Source of the DNA: an uncultured Ruminococcus sp.
Lineage (GTDB): Bacteria > Bacillota > Clostridia > Oscillospirales > Acutalibacteraceae
Direction: 5' to 3'
Length of the DNA: 6,996 nt
Assembly (NCBI GenBank): GCA_902773165.1
Contig: CACYDO010000159.1
Location: 1-6,996 of the forward strand
Made by a program: the position numbers and the translations under genes. Of this stretch, positions 1-6,849 are shown in pieces. Within the stretch, counting starts at the first letter, position 1; each line of letters begins with the position of its first letter. A model generated the notes under the pieces. The model was not told the origin of the DNA, searched no databases, and saw only the letters and a list, made by a program, of their open reading frames with translations.

Positions 1-129
1 GTTTTTACAATTATTTAACTGCCAAAATAATAAAGAAATTGCTTTGCTCGTTCCGCGCAACCTATATCTTTATTTTTGCTGCTGAAATGTCTTTAAAATT
101 GCTTATCTTACAGTATAGATGATAAAAAA

Positions 130-136
130 GAGGGAG
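130..136 (+). promoter_or_regulatory. Ribosome binding site of the HAD phosphatase gene
   Basis: GAGGGAG lies 8 bases before ATG 145. The leader 1-129 is AT-rich and holds no gene. Weak promoter candidates exist, such as TTGCTT (39-44), 18 bases, then TATATC (63-68), but none is convincing. Confidence 0.7.
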
Positions 137-144
137 AAAAGAAA

Positions 145-807
145 ATGAAAAGAAATTACGACGTTTGCGTTTTCGATCTGGACGGAACGCTGATCGACAG
201 CCTGGGCGATCTGGCTGAAAGCTGCAACAATGCGCTTTCGCTCTTTGATCTGCCAACCCATTCACCGGAAAAATACCGTTATTTTGTAGGAAACGGTATC
301 AGAAATCTTATTGGCAACAGTATGGGAGAAAAAGCCGAGGACGAAAAGCTTTTCCGCTCGGTCTACGTGACCTTTAACATGATCTACGAGGAAAAATGCC
401 TTGAAAAGACGCGCCCCTATAAGGGCATTACAAATATGCTCGAAGCACTGAAAAACAACGGCGTCAAGATCGGCATTCTTTCCAACAAAGCGGACGATTT
501 TGCGAAAAGAATAGCCGGTGCTCTTTTTGACAGCAGCCTTATCGACATCGTTTACGGTCAGAAAAAGGAATACCCCACAAAACCCGCTCCCGATTCCCTT
601 TTTGCTTTGCTTGAAGAGCTTGATACAAAGCGTGAAAAATGCCTGTATCTCGGCGACAGCGACGTTGATGTTATAACAGCGAAAAATGCAGATGTAGATT
701 TTTGCGGCGCGCAGTGGGGCTTTCGCGGTTACGATGAATTAAAAAGCGCAGGCGCGCAAATAATTGCTGCTGCGCCGTCCGATATTACGAAGCTTGTACT
801 TGAATGA
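145..807 (+). CDS. HAD-family hydrolase, phosphoglycolate phosphatase-like
   Basis: This 220-residue cytoplasmic protein is a HAD-superfamily phosphatase with a helical (C1-type) cap. All four catalytic motifs are visible. Motif I is FDLDGT, with the nucleophile D11 and acid/base D13. Motif II is the serine in ILSNK (S113). Motif III is the lysine in TKPAPD (K146). Motif IV is GDSDVD (170-175), which binds Mg2+. The C-terminal WGFRGYDEL segment followed by AGA is typical of the Gph/PGP group, which hydrolyses 2-phosphoglycolate, but related enzymes act on other sugar phosphates or pyrophosphate, so the substrate is not certain. The length is normal for the family. The ATG at 145 has a good GAGGGAG site at 130-136, 8 bases upstream. 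The gene is followed after 7 bases by queH, so the two are probably co-transcribed. No functional link to queuosine synthesis is evident. Confidence 0.93.
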   Translation: MKRNYDVCVFDLDGTLIDSLGDLAESCNNALSLFDLPTHSPEKYRYFVGNGIRNLIGNSMGEKAEDEKLFRSVYVTFNMIYEEKCLEKTRPYKGITNMLEALKNNGVKIGILSNKADDFAKRIAGALFDSSLIDIVYGQKKEYPTKPAPDSLFALLEELDTKREKCLYLGDSDVDVITAKNADVDFCGAQWGFRGYDELKSAGAQIIAAAPSDITKLVLE

Positions 808-814
808 ATGAAAA

Positions 815-1429
815 ATGAACAAAATAAACTATCAAAAAAAGCTTGACGAGATCGTTGAAAATCTCGGAGATAAAACGCCTACACTCCTGCTGCATTCATG
901 CTGTGCGCCGTGCAGCAGCTACTGCATAGAATATTTATCTCAGTATTTCCGTATCACGGTATTCTATTATAACCCCAATCTCTACCCCGATGAGGAATAC
1001 ACGCGGCGCAGCAGCGAACAGAAGCGTCTTATCTTACAGATGAAGACAAAATATCCCGTCAGCTACATTGACGAGGATTTCAACAGCGCCGAGTTTTATT
1101 CCGCTGTAAAGGGACTTGAAAAAGAACCCGAAGGCGGCGAACGCTGCCGGAAGTGCTTTGAACTTCGTCTTGGCAGAACAGCGCAGAAAGCCGCCGAGCT
1201 GGGGTCTGACTATTTCACTACAACGCTGACCATCAGCCCTATGAAGAACGCTCAGCTGCTTAACGAAATAGGTATCTCATTATCTGAAAAATACAACACC
1301 GCATGGCTGCCGTCCGATTTTAAAAAGCGAGAAGGCTACAAGCGCTCTATCGTTTTGTCAAAGGAATACGGGCTGTACCGTCAGGATTACTGTGGGTGCG
1401 TATTTTCGAAACGAGATCTAAACAAATAA
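815..1429 (+). CDS. queH: Epoxyqueuosine reductase QueH (DUF208 family)
   Basis: QueH carries out the last step of queuosine formation, reducing epoxyqueuosine to queuosine at the wobble position (34) of GUN-anticodon tRNAs. It is a cobalamin-independent replacement for QueG. The 204-residue protein has the family hallmarks in order: HSCCAPC near the N-terminus (C29, C30, C33), the NPN..P..EY..R segment (53-65), ERCRKCFELRL (C111, C114), TTTLTISP (135-142) and the C-terminal DYCGCVFS (C193, C195). The CC pair and CxxC are the expected Fe-S cluster ligands; the terminal CxC is expected near the second metal site. The length is typical. The start is forced: an in-frame TGA lies at 809-811, so ATG 815 is the first possible codon. 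No convincing Shine-Dalgarno precedes it, which suggests translational coupling to the HAD gene. A strong terminator follows. Confidence 0.95.
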   Translation: MNKINYQKKLDEIVENLGDKTPTLLLHSCCAPCSSYCIEYLSQYFRITVFYYNPNLYPDEEYTRRSSEQKRLILQMKTKYPVSYIDEDFNSAEFYSAVKGLEKEPEGGERCRKCFELRLGRTAQKAAELGSDYFTTTLTISPMKNAQLLNEIGISLSEKYNTAWLPSDFKKREGYKRSIVLSKEYGLYRQDYCGCVFSKRDLNK

Positions 1430-1438
1430 CAATAAATC

Positions 1439-1477
1439 TTCCCCCATACCGTTATTGATCCGGTATGGGGGAATTTT
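1439..1477. terminator. Bidirectional intrinsic terminator between convergent genes
   Basis: A perfect 13-bp stem pairs TTCCCCCATACCG (1439-1451) with CGGTATGGGGGAA (1461-1473) around a 9-base loop. On the + strand TTTT follows directly at 1474-1477, ending the HAD-queH unit 10 bases after the queH stop. Read on the - strand, the stem is followed by a T-rich stretch (complement of 1424-1437), so it should also stop the operon that ends at 1503. Confidence 0.9.
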
Positions 1478-1502
1478 GCGGTTATTTACATATATTTCAG
1501 TA

Positions 1503-3020
1503 TCAGTAAATACTGTCAACAGACTGATTTGCAGCTATCTTCGGAACGTCCTCTATGATCTTTGATACATAGGAATCAAAGGCTTCGCTGCCTAATGTCC
1601 CGTTAATAAGAACAGGGCATTTTCTGTTTTCGCTTTCAAAATATTCGGCAGAACCGGTTTCGCCGTCACTGAATGTATACGTGACTTTAAGGACACTCTT
1701 TTTGCCTTCGGGAACATCTGCAATACCACCGGCACGCTCTGCGGAGATAAGATTCTGATAGAATGTATTGAACTTATCCTCGTCGATAGAAGTTCCGTTG
1801 CAGGTAACAGTTGTCGTTGTAGTCGTGCTGTCGCTGTCCTCTGACGTTTCTGTTGTCTTGACGTCGAATTTATATTCCTTGCCGTCTGCTTCAATCGCTA
1901 TTCCGGTCACGCTGCCGTATTTCGGGCGCATTACGGTTTTTACAACGCAGGCGTTATAGTCGTTAAGAACCCACGGAACGGATTCTGTACTCATTTTGTA
2001 AACGATACCGTCACTGAGCAGATAGAATACGCCTTCGCCGTCGGGCTTTGTCGCCTTGTAGTTCACCTTAAGATCGGGATATTCAGCTTCAACCGTCACA
2101 TAAGGCGCGTCAAGTCCGTACTCTTTGATCTTAGCGTCATCGGGATCGACAGCGGCAACCTCGGTTGCTTTAAGATTTCTGACGTTATTGATCATATAAG
2201 TGACTGTTTCTTCGTTTGCAAGCACTTTATCCGGTGAAGTTATCTTATACGTTTCGGAGAACGCCTCACTGTTTGCGTAATCAAAGGTAACTTCCCTATT
2301 GTCGAACAGACTTCCGCCGAACACCATTTTTGTAAAGACGTTTCCGCTTTCATCTGATGCCGCAGAACCGATCTCAGTTGAGATCATGCTCATTGCGCCC
2401 ATGAGGAAGCCATCTACGGAATCGCTCGTTGCAAGATAGACATTAGGATCGTCGTTGACCATAATGTAAGTACCCTGGCTGTCGGGTGCGTCATCACCGA
2501 CAACCACCTTAGCAGTATCGCCATTCGTATAGGTAACTGTAGCTTTTGCTCTCGGGTCATCGAATCCGAAATCAGATTTCTGCGAACCGTCGTTAACTAT
2601 CTTTCCTGCCGTAATTGCAGCAGCGTCGTTCGCAAGAGTATCGGGCGAGCCGAGAAGCAATTCCTTGTCCTCATAGCCGACAAGAGTGTATACCGTGGAC
2701 TCCGTTACGGTTGATTCGTTGCCGCTTTCGTCCGTTACCTGAGCTGTGGGGGTTTCGGCAAGAAGGGTGTACTTGCCTGTTTCGTTTTCTACCTCGATCT
2801 GCTTGATCTCGGCAGGAATATGAGCAACGAGAGAATACTCAGCAGGAGCGTCCTCCTCGGCAGAGTAGCCCGAAGAAGCTGACTCGGAAGAGGAATCTGC
2901 GTTTTCGATATCCTTTGGATCTTCCTGCTGAGGAAGCAGGAAATATACAAGCAGGAAAATACCTACCAGAAGAACGACCGTTACGATCGCTATTATCAAG
3001 GTTTTTGTAGTCTTTTTCAT
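1503..3020 (-). CDS. Membrane-anchored DUF4340 domain protein
   Basis: This 505-residue protein has an unknown molecular function. An N-terminal uncleaved anchor (about residues 7-29, TLIIAIVTVV...) follows MKKTTK. Next comes an acidic Ser/Glu/Asp linker (about 31-60), and then a large, presumably extracytoplasmic domain. There is no lipobox cysteine. The region at about 151-205 (FGFDDPRAKATVTYTNG, then VVGDDAPDSQGTYIMV and VYLAT) matches the DUF4340 pattern, and a second similar block lies at about 300-353 (YGLDAPYVTVEAEY, GVFYLLSDGIVYKMS). A Ser/Thr-rich loop with six consecutive threonines lies near 393-405. I chose ATG 3020 because GAGGT (3031-3035) sits 10 bases upstream. The frame stays open to a TTG at 3065, and another ATG lies at 3029, but neither has a well-placed ribosome site. 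DUF4340 proteins are commonly encoded next to GldG-like proteins, as here, so it is probably an accessory subunit of that ABC complex. Confidence 0.88.
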   Translation of the reverse strand: MKKTTKTLIIAIVTVVLLVGIFLLVYFLLPQQEDPKDIENADSSSESASSGYSAEEDAPAEYSLVAHIPAEIKQIEVENETGKYTLLAETPTAQVTDESGNESTVTESTVYTLVGYEDKELLLGSPDTLANDAAAITAGKIVNDGSQKSDFGFDDPRAKATVTYTNGDTAKVVVGDDAPDSQGTYIMVNDDPNVYLATSDSVDGFLMGAMSMISTEIGSAASDESGNVFTKMVFGGSLFDNREVTFDYANSEAFSETYKITSPDKVLANEETVTYMINNVRNLKATEVAAVDPDDAKIKEYGLDAPYVTVEAEYPDLKVNYKATKPDGEGVFYLLSDGIVYKMSTESVPWVLNDYNACVVKTVMRPKYGSVTGIAIEADGKEYKFDVKTTETSEDSDSTTTTTTVTCNGTSIDEDKFNTFYQNLISAERAGGIADVPEGKKSVLKVTYTFSDGETGSAEYFESENRKCPVLINGTLGSEAFDSYVSKIIEDVPKIAANQSVDSIY

Positions 3021-3030
3021 AATTGACATT

Positions 3031-3035
3031 ACCTC
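3031..3035 (-). promoter_or_regulatory. Start-deciding ribosome binding site of the DUF4340 gene
   Basis: GAGGT on the - strand lies 10 bases before ATG 3020 but only 1 base before ATG 3029, and it is downstream of the TTG at 3065. It therefore supports the MKKTTK start, which also places the anchor helix in the usual position directly behind a short basic N-terminus. Confidence 0.65.
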
Positions 3036-3132
3036 ACGTTTGTGTAAAAATTCGGTAAACAACAACCTACGCCGCGGTTATAAACTTTACGCCACTACCA
3101 AGCATTAGCGGAATAGCCTGCACGGGCTTCCG

Positions 3133-3156
3133 TGCCACCGGGTGCATACCCGGCAG
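3133..3156. repeat. Palindromic repeat, copy 1
   Basis: This 24-base unit contains the palindrome CCGGGT-GCAT-ACCCGG (3138-3153), a 6-bp GC-rich stem with a 4-base loop. It matches copy 2 at 3209-3232 at 22 of 24 positions; the mismatches lie just outside the palindrome (3137 and 3155). It is directly next to a second hairpin at 3120-3135. Confidence 0.85.
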
Positions 3157-3208
3157 CCAGTTTTCGGCGCGGCTGCAAACTGTTTTTCACAGTAAAGTCC
3201 GACGGAAC

Positions 3209-3232
3209 TGCCCCCGGGTGCATACCCGGCGG
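3209..3232. repeat. Palindromic repeat, copy 2
   Basis: This is the second copy of the 24-base unit, 76 bases from copy 1. Its palindrome CCGGGT-GCAT-ACCCGG lies at 3214-3229 and starts 3 bases after the stop codon of the GldG-like gene (TAA at 3235-3233, read on the - strand). The position right behind a stop codon in an operon is typical of dispersed REP-like hairpins. Confidence 0.85.
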
Positions 3233-5128
3233 TTACATGTTGCGGCGCTTAATAAATACAACGATACCTGCGATCAGAACCGCAAGCGGAAGAATGACTG
3301 CAAAAACAATTGTCAGAACCGCAAGCTGTGCCGTTGAGATCGTCAGAGTTTCGGCGTCAAGCGACTGCGTTTCGATCTCTATACCTACATTGTCGCGGCC
3401 TGCAAGCGTATTGAGGAGCGAGAGCATGTAGGAAGCGTTGCCGTACAAATTCGAGCCTAAGAACGACTCCGTTACAGCGTAGTTAGAACCGATAACGACG
3501 ATATTCGAGGAATTTGTAACAGTGTCCTCCGTATCGCTGTCGCCGCTTTCTGTATCGGTCTTCGTTGAGCTTTTCGTTGCAAGAGCACCGACGCAAAGAC
3601 CGGGCATATCCTCTGTAATAGGCTCGTCGCCTGTTTCGGGAGGATAGATGACCTGAGCGCTGTCGGAAAGCTTCAGCAGTGTTGAAGCCTTGTCTGCGTC
3701 AAGAATATTTACCGGGTGAGTATAAACTCCGTTGCCGTAGAATACGCAGAACGGCAGCGAGGAATTCTTCATTTTCTCTGTGTACGTAGTATCCTCATAA
3801 TCAGAAGCAAACAGGAATACGTCATAAGTGATCTGAGAAACCTTAGACATATCGTTTTCGACTGCGTAGCCGTTGTCTACCGCTAAGCCCCATTCCTCAA
3901 GCAGAGAATCAATATTCGGCATAGATTTAAGCGATGAACCGGGCAGATAGAGCAGCTGTTTGCCGTACTCTCCGCCGTTGTTCAGGAATGCGGAGATCTT
4001 ATCGACATAAGCGGCGTCAAGGTCTACATTAGGCGCATAAAGAACGAGGATTTCCGTATCATCGGAAATATTATCGATAGCAGGTGAAAGCTCCTCTGTT
4101 TCAAATCCGTTATTTTCGAGATACGTCTGGAATGCGGAATAATCCTCATCTGTAATTCCGGAAATAAACGATACCTTCGGCTTGTTTTCAAGCGTTACGT
4201 TAAGGATAGCGGAGGTAACAGCTTCCTCTACCTTACAGCCTGCGATATAATAGGAATAAGAGGTATAATCTACCTGCACGTCGAAGTAATCCATCGTAGA
4301 AAGATACTTATAATCATTTTCTCCCTCAACGATGATGCCGTACTGAGCAAGCTCCTCGTCGGGATATTTGCTCGTAAACGTCGGATTTGAAGCGAGATCC
4401 ATAAATTCAAGCGAAACACGGCTCGAATTGTCATCATACTTATGGAGCAGAGAATCGGACTGGATATAATACTCTCCGCCCTCTCTGTACGTTTTCTCGT
4501 CAGCAAGAACAATGATCTTGATATCCTGCTGGAGCTTTTTCAGGTAGTCGAGAGTATCGTCTGTAAGGTCAAAGCTGCCTGAGCCTGTTGTATCGGCAAC
4601 GAGTGCAGGCACTTTTTGTACAAGTGTTGAAGCGATAAGGTTGATAACGATAACGCCGGCGATAAACAGCGCAACAAGCGCGATCGAGAACCAGCCTCTT
4701 CTGAAAGCTCTCGCTTTAAGCGAGCGTCTGTCCTTGCGCTCGGCTTTTTTCTGAGCCTTTTCGGGAGAAAGCTCCTTCTCTTTTTTGTTTTTATCGCTCT
4801 TTTGCTCAGAATCTGCTTTTTCGTCTTCGTTTTCCTTCTCGTTCTCCTCAGCAGGAGCTTCCTCAGCTTCACCGCTCTCTTTGAATTCAGCGATTTCGGA
4901 GATCTCTTCGGCAGATTCCGCAGAATCGTCCTGTGCCGGTTCTTCTGTTTCAGTCGTTGCCGAAGCTTCGGCAGACTCATTTTCCGATACCGAGGTGTTT
5001 TCCTCTGCTTCGGTTAATGCAGCTTCTTTTTTCTCCTCTGTCTGCTCTGCTGCTTCGGCAGACTTTTTCACATCGCTCTCTGTCTTTTCGGGCGCTGTGC
5101 TTTTGCGCAAATTTTTCTTTTTACTCAT
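3233..5128 (-). CDS. GldG-like ABC-transporter auxiliary protein with acidic N-terminal extension
   Basis: This 631-residue protein belongs to the GldG / ABC-type uncharacterised transport family. Residues 1-10 are basic (MSKKKNLRK). About 10-120 are low-complexity, rich in Glu, Ala, Ser and Lys; about 121-145 turn strongly basic (KKAERKDRR...). A membrane helix follows at about 146-171. The FDLTDDTLDYLKKL motif just behind it (186-199) is characteristic of GldG proteins. The extracytoplasmic part includes KPKVSFISG (from 316) and EILVLYAPNVDL...FLNNGG (359-386), the usual beta-strand and NGG pattern of this family. A second helix lies at about 600-626, followed by KRRNM. I chose ATG 5128 because AAGGAGGA (5136-5143) lies 7 bases upstream; the longer reading from 5164 would overlap the permease gene. 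GldG acts with GldF and GldA in Flavobacterium gliding, but that role should not be transferred here. The extension makes the protein longer than typical members. Confidence 0.88.
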   Translation of the reverse strand: MSKKKNLRKSTAPEKTESDVKKSAEAAEQTEEKKEAALTEAEENTSVSENESAEASATTETEEPAQDDSAESAEEISEIAEFKESGEAEEAPAEENEKENEDEKADSEQKSDKNKKEKELSPEKAQKKAERKDRRSLKARAFRRGWFSIALVALFIAGVIVINLIASTLVQKVPALVADTTGSGSFDLTDDTLDYLKKLQQDIKIIVLADEKTYREGGEYYIQSDSLLHKYDDNSSRVSLEFMDLASNPTFTSKYPDEELAQYGIIVEGENDYKYLSTMDYFDVQVDYTSYSYYIAGCKVEEAVTSAILNVTLENKPKVSFISGITDEDYSAFQTYLENNGFETEELSPAIDNISDDTEILVLYAPNVDLDAAYVDKISAFLNNGGEYGKQLLYLPGSSLKSMPNIDSLLEEWGLAVDNGYAVENDMSKVSQITYDVFLFASDYEDTTYTEKMKNSSLPFCVFYGNGVYTHPVNILDADKASTLLKLSDSAQVIYPPETGDEPITEDMPGLCVGALATKSSTKTDTESGDSDTEDTVTNSSNIVVIGSNYAVTESFLGSNLYGNASYMLSLLNTLAGRDNVGIEIETQSLDAETLTISTAQLAVLTIVFAVILPLAVLIAGIVVFIKRRNM

Positions 5129-5135
5129 TTTACCG

Positions 5136-5143
5136 TCCTCCTT
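5136..5143 (-). promoter_or_regulatory. Start-deciding ribosome binding site of the GldG-like gene
   Basis: AAGGAGGA on the - strand is a near-perfect Shine-Dalgarno sequence 7 bases before ATG 5128. It overlaps the TAA stop of the permease gene (5144-5142), so the same ribosomes could reinitiate. It rules out the in-frame start at 5164, which lies upstream of it. Confidence 0.85.
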
Positions 5144-5846
5144 AGCTCCAGCGTTTCTTTTCAATGACGCGCACCGTCAGGAAAATGAACAGAGCGATCA
5201 GCGAAAGGAAGAATACAACGTCGGCAAGGCTCAGCAGTCCGACGGTAAAATTCTGATAATGAGAAAGGAAAGAAACTGATGAAAGAGCCTTATTGATAAT
5301 TGTAACGGAGATCGCATTTGCAACGTTGTCGAGAAGATAAACGAACAAGCCTGCTGCAAAACCGGAAATAGCTGCGATCATCTGACTTTCCGTCAGAGAC
5401 GACAGGAAAATATCTATTGCGATAAGCGTAGCCGCAAGCAGGAAAAGTCCTAAGCTGTTGCAAAGAATGACCGACCACTTCGGCGTTACGAAGAAAGAAA
5501 GCGTAAAGCCGTAGATCAGGAAAATCGACATGCAAATCAGATAAAGAATGCACGCCGAGAAAAACTTTCCGAGAACGATCCCGAGAATGCTTACGGGAGA
5601 AGTAAGCAGCGCCTGGTCTGTTCTGAGGCGTTTTTCATCGCTCATCAATCTCATGCACATGATAGGCGTTGCGAATATCGTTACGAGGAACATATTTGAA
5701 TAAACGTAGGATAACTCCGATGTACTGTTGCCCAGGCATATCAGCGAAAAGAACAGCCCGGAGAAGAATAAGTAGATCGCCATTACGACATAAGCCATCG
5801 GCGAGCAGAAATATGAATACAATTCTCTCTTTATGATCGCTGTCAT
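5142..5846 (-). CDS. ABC-2 type permease, GldF-like
   Basis: This 234-residue membrane protein is the transmembrane subunit of the ABC complex. It has about six hydrophobic segments, near 17-38, 48-68, 90-115, 128-148, 155-172 and 204-226. Between helices 2 and 3 is the cytoplasmic segment MRLMSDEKRLRTDQALLTSP (65-84), matching the conserved EEKR..GT.E.LL..P motif of GldF and other ABC-2 permeases, which is thought to contact the ATPase. The HYQNFTVGLLSLADVVFFLS stretch (196-215) matches the family pattern before the last helix. The length is normal for a GldF-like protein. ATG 5846 overlaps the ATPase stop by one base (TAATG), and AGGGAGG (5856-5862) lies 9 bases upstream, so the two genes should be translationally coupled at similar levels. 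Substrate unknown. Confidence 0.92.
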   Translation of the reverse strand: MTAIIKRELYSYFCSPMAYVVMAIYLFFSGLFFSLICLGNSTSELSYVYSNMFLVTIFATPIMCMRLMSDEKRLRTDQALLTSPVSILGIVLGKFFSACILYLICMSIFLIYGFTLSFFVTPKWSVILCNSLGLFLLAATLIAIDIFLSSLTESQMIAAISGFAAGLFVYLLDNVANAISVTIINKALSSVSFLSHYQNFTVGLLSLADVVFFLSLIALFIFLTVRVIEKKRWS

Positions 5847-6808
5847 TATTTGCCGCCTCCCTGTTTTCCGGAATAATTAGTATCATTCGTAAGCTTAAGG
5901 AATATCTCCTCCAAAGACGGGTCTGCGCTCTGCATAAGCAGCAGCGGCATTTTCTCCTCCGCAAGCTTATAGAAGATCGCCTCGCGGACATCGCATCCGC
6001 GGTTGACCTCAACAATATAATCGTAAGAACCGTCGGGGTGGTCGCGCTCTGTCTGTACCGTCTTTACATCTCTGACAGACGATACTACATCGATAACGTT
6101 TGACTTTGCGCCCTTGACCTGAATTCTCAGCTTGTCAGATTTGCCGAGGACTTTAGAAAGGTTCTCCGTTTCTGCGTCGGCAACGATCTTACCGTTGCTG
6201 ATGATAACAACTCTGTCGCAGATAGCCTGAACCTCGGAAAGAATATGAGATGAAAGGATTACAGTGTGCTTTTTTCCGAGATTTTTTACAAGATTTCTGA
6301 TCTCGATGATCTGCTTCGGGTCAAGACCTACCGTCGGCTCGTCAAGGATAAGCACAGGGGGATTTCCGAGAAGCGCCTGAGCAAGACCGACTCTCTGCTT
6401 ATAGCCCTTGGAAAGATTTTTGATAACGCGGTCTTCGACCTGAGTAATTTTAACAAGGCGGCACACCTCGTCGATGTGTTCGTCGCGGTCTAGCTTCACG
6501 CGCTTTAGATTGAACATAAATTCAAGATATTTACGCACCGTCATTTCGGTATAAAGCGGCGGTATCTCCGGCAAATAACCGATCTTCGACTTCGCGCCCT
6601 TGGGGTCTTCAAGGATCTCGCAGCCGTCTATCGTAACGGTTCCGCTCGATGATGAAAGATAACCCGTGATGATATTCATGGTAGTGGATTTACCTGCGCC
6701 ATTCGGGCCGAGGAATCCGAGAATTTCTCCGCTTTCGACGTTAAAGCTGATGTCATCAACGGCTTTTTTATCGCCGTAGCATTTGGTGACATTCTTCACT
6801 TCAACCAT
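5846..6808 (-). CDS. ABC transporter ATP-binding protein, GldA-like
   Basis: This 320-residue cytoplasmic ATPase powers the complex formed with the next two gene products. Motifs in order: an aromatic A-loop (KCYG, 9-12), Walker A GPNGAGKST (34-42), YLPE in place of a glutamine Q-loop (78-81), signature LSKGYKQR (132-139), Walker B VLILDEP (with D156, E157), D-loop GLD (161-163) and switch histidine SSH (H188). LPE and LSKGY are normal for GldA-like proteins, so it is probably active. A C-terminal accessory domain (about 220-310) ends in the PSLEEIFLKLT motif of ABC-2 drug/polysaccharide-type ATPases. I chose ATG 6808 because AAGGAG (6817-6822) lies 8 bases upstream; the GTG three codons earlier would touch that site. 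The Gly-rich C-terminal tail (QGGGK) is encoded by bases that also form the permease ribosome site. Confidence 0.94.
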   Translation of the reverse strand: MVEVKNVTKCYGDKKAVDDISFNVESGEILGFLGPNGAGKSTTMNIITGYLSSSSGTVTIDGCEILEDPKGAKSKIGYLPEIPPLYTEMTVRKYLEFMFNLKRVKLDRDEHIDEVCRLVKITQVEDRVIKNLSKGYKQRVGLAQALLGNPPVLILDEPTVGLDPKQIIEIRNLVKNLGKKHTVILSSHILSEVQAICDRVVIISNGKIVADAETENLSKVLGKSDKLRIQVKGAKSNVIDVVSSVRDVKTVQTERDHPDGSYDYIVEVNRGCDVREAIFYKLAEEKMPLLLMQSADPSLEEIFLKLTNDTNYSGKQGGGK

Positions 6809-6816
6809 AAAGTTCA

Positions 6817-6822
6817 CTCCTT
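6817..6822 (-). promoter_or_regulatory. Start-deciding ribosome binding site of the ABC ATPase
   Basis: AAGGAG on the - strand lies 8 bases before ATG 6808. A GTG beginning at 6817 would also be in frame but shares its first base with this site, so it cannot use it. The site is partly inside an 8-bp inverted-repeat arm (6810-6817). Confidence 0.75.
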
Positions 6823-6849
6823 ACAATTATTATATTGGCAGAATCTACT

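Larger units (their letters stand above)
3120..3232. other. Hairpin-rich spacer inside the ABC operon
   Basis: The spacer between the GldG-like and DUF4340 genes contains a series of small inverted repeats. They are GCACGG/CCGTGC (3120-3125 and 3130-3135), CCGGGT/ACCCGG twice (3138-3153 and 3214-3229), GCAGCC/GGCTGC (3153-3158 and 3171-3176) or the alternative CAGTTT/AAACTG (3158-3163 and 3177-3182), and ACTGT/ACAGT (3179-3183 and 3189-3193). In the - strand transcript none is followed by a U-run, so a simple intrinsic terminator is unlikely. RNA processing, stabilisation of the upstream message or partial attenuation would each fit. The other half of the spacer (3021-3119) shows no gene and no convincing promoter. 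Confidence 0.6.

Noticed and set aside
3021..3065. Longer N-terminus for the DUF4340 protein starting at TTG 3065 or ATG 3029.
   Set aside because: Neither start has a well-spaced ribosome site; GAGGT at 3031-3035 fits ATG 3020.
3120..3232. Hairpin cluster considered as a tRNA, riboswitch or CRISPR fragment.
   Set aside because: No tRNA cloverleaf or CCA end and no recognisable riboswitch core; two copies of a palindrome with a 52-base interval are not an array.
3132..3431. + strand frame of 99 residues across the palindromic repeats.
   Set aside because: Its apparent internal repeat (PGAYP/PGCIP) is simply the DNA palindrome read twice, and most of it is antisense to the GldG-like C-terminus.
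5129..5164. Twelve-residue N-terminal addition to the GldG-like protein from 5164.
   Set aside because: It lies upstream of the strong AAGGAGGA site and overlaps the permease coding sequence.
4785..5279. Long + strand frame (164 residues, rich in Ser, Phe and Ala) opposite the GldG-like gene.
   Set aside because: It is the antisense of the Glu/Lys/Ala/Ser-rich low-complexity codons, has no ribosome site, and overlaps two well-supported - strand genes.
5635..6015. - strand frame of 126 residues across the ATPase-permease junction.
   Set aside because: It is an out-of-frame shadow of two clearly recognised overlapping genes.
5923..6583. Missing canonical Q-loop glutamine and LSGGQ in the ABC ATPase as signs of an inactive protein.
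   Set aside because: YLPE and LSKGY are the normal forms in the GldA-like subfamily, and Walker A, Walker B, D-loop and switch histidine are intact.
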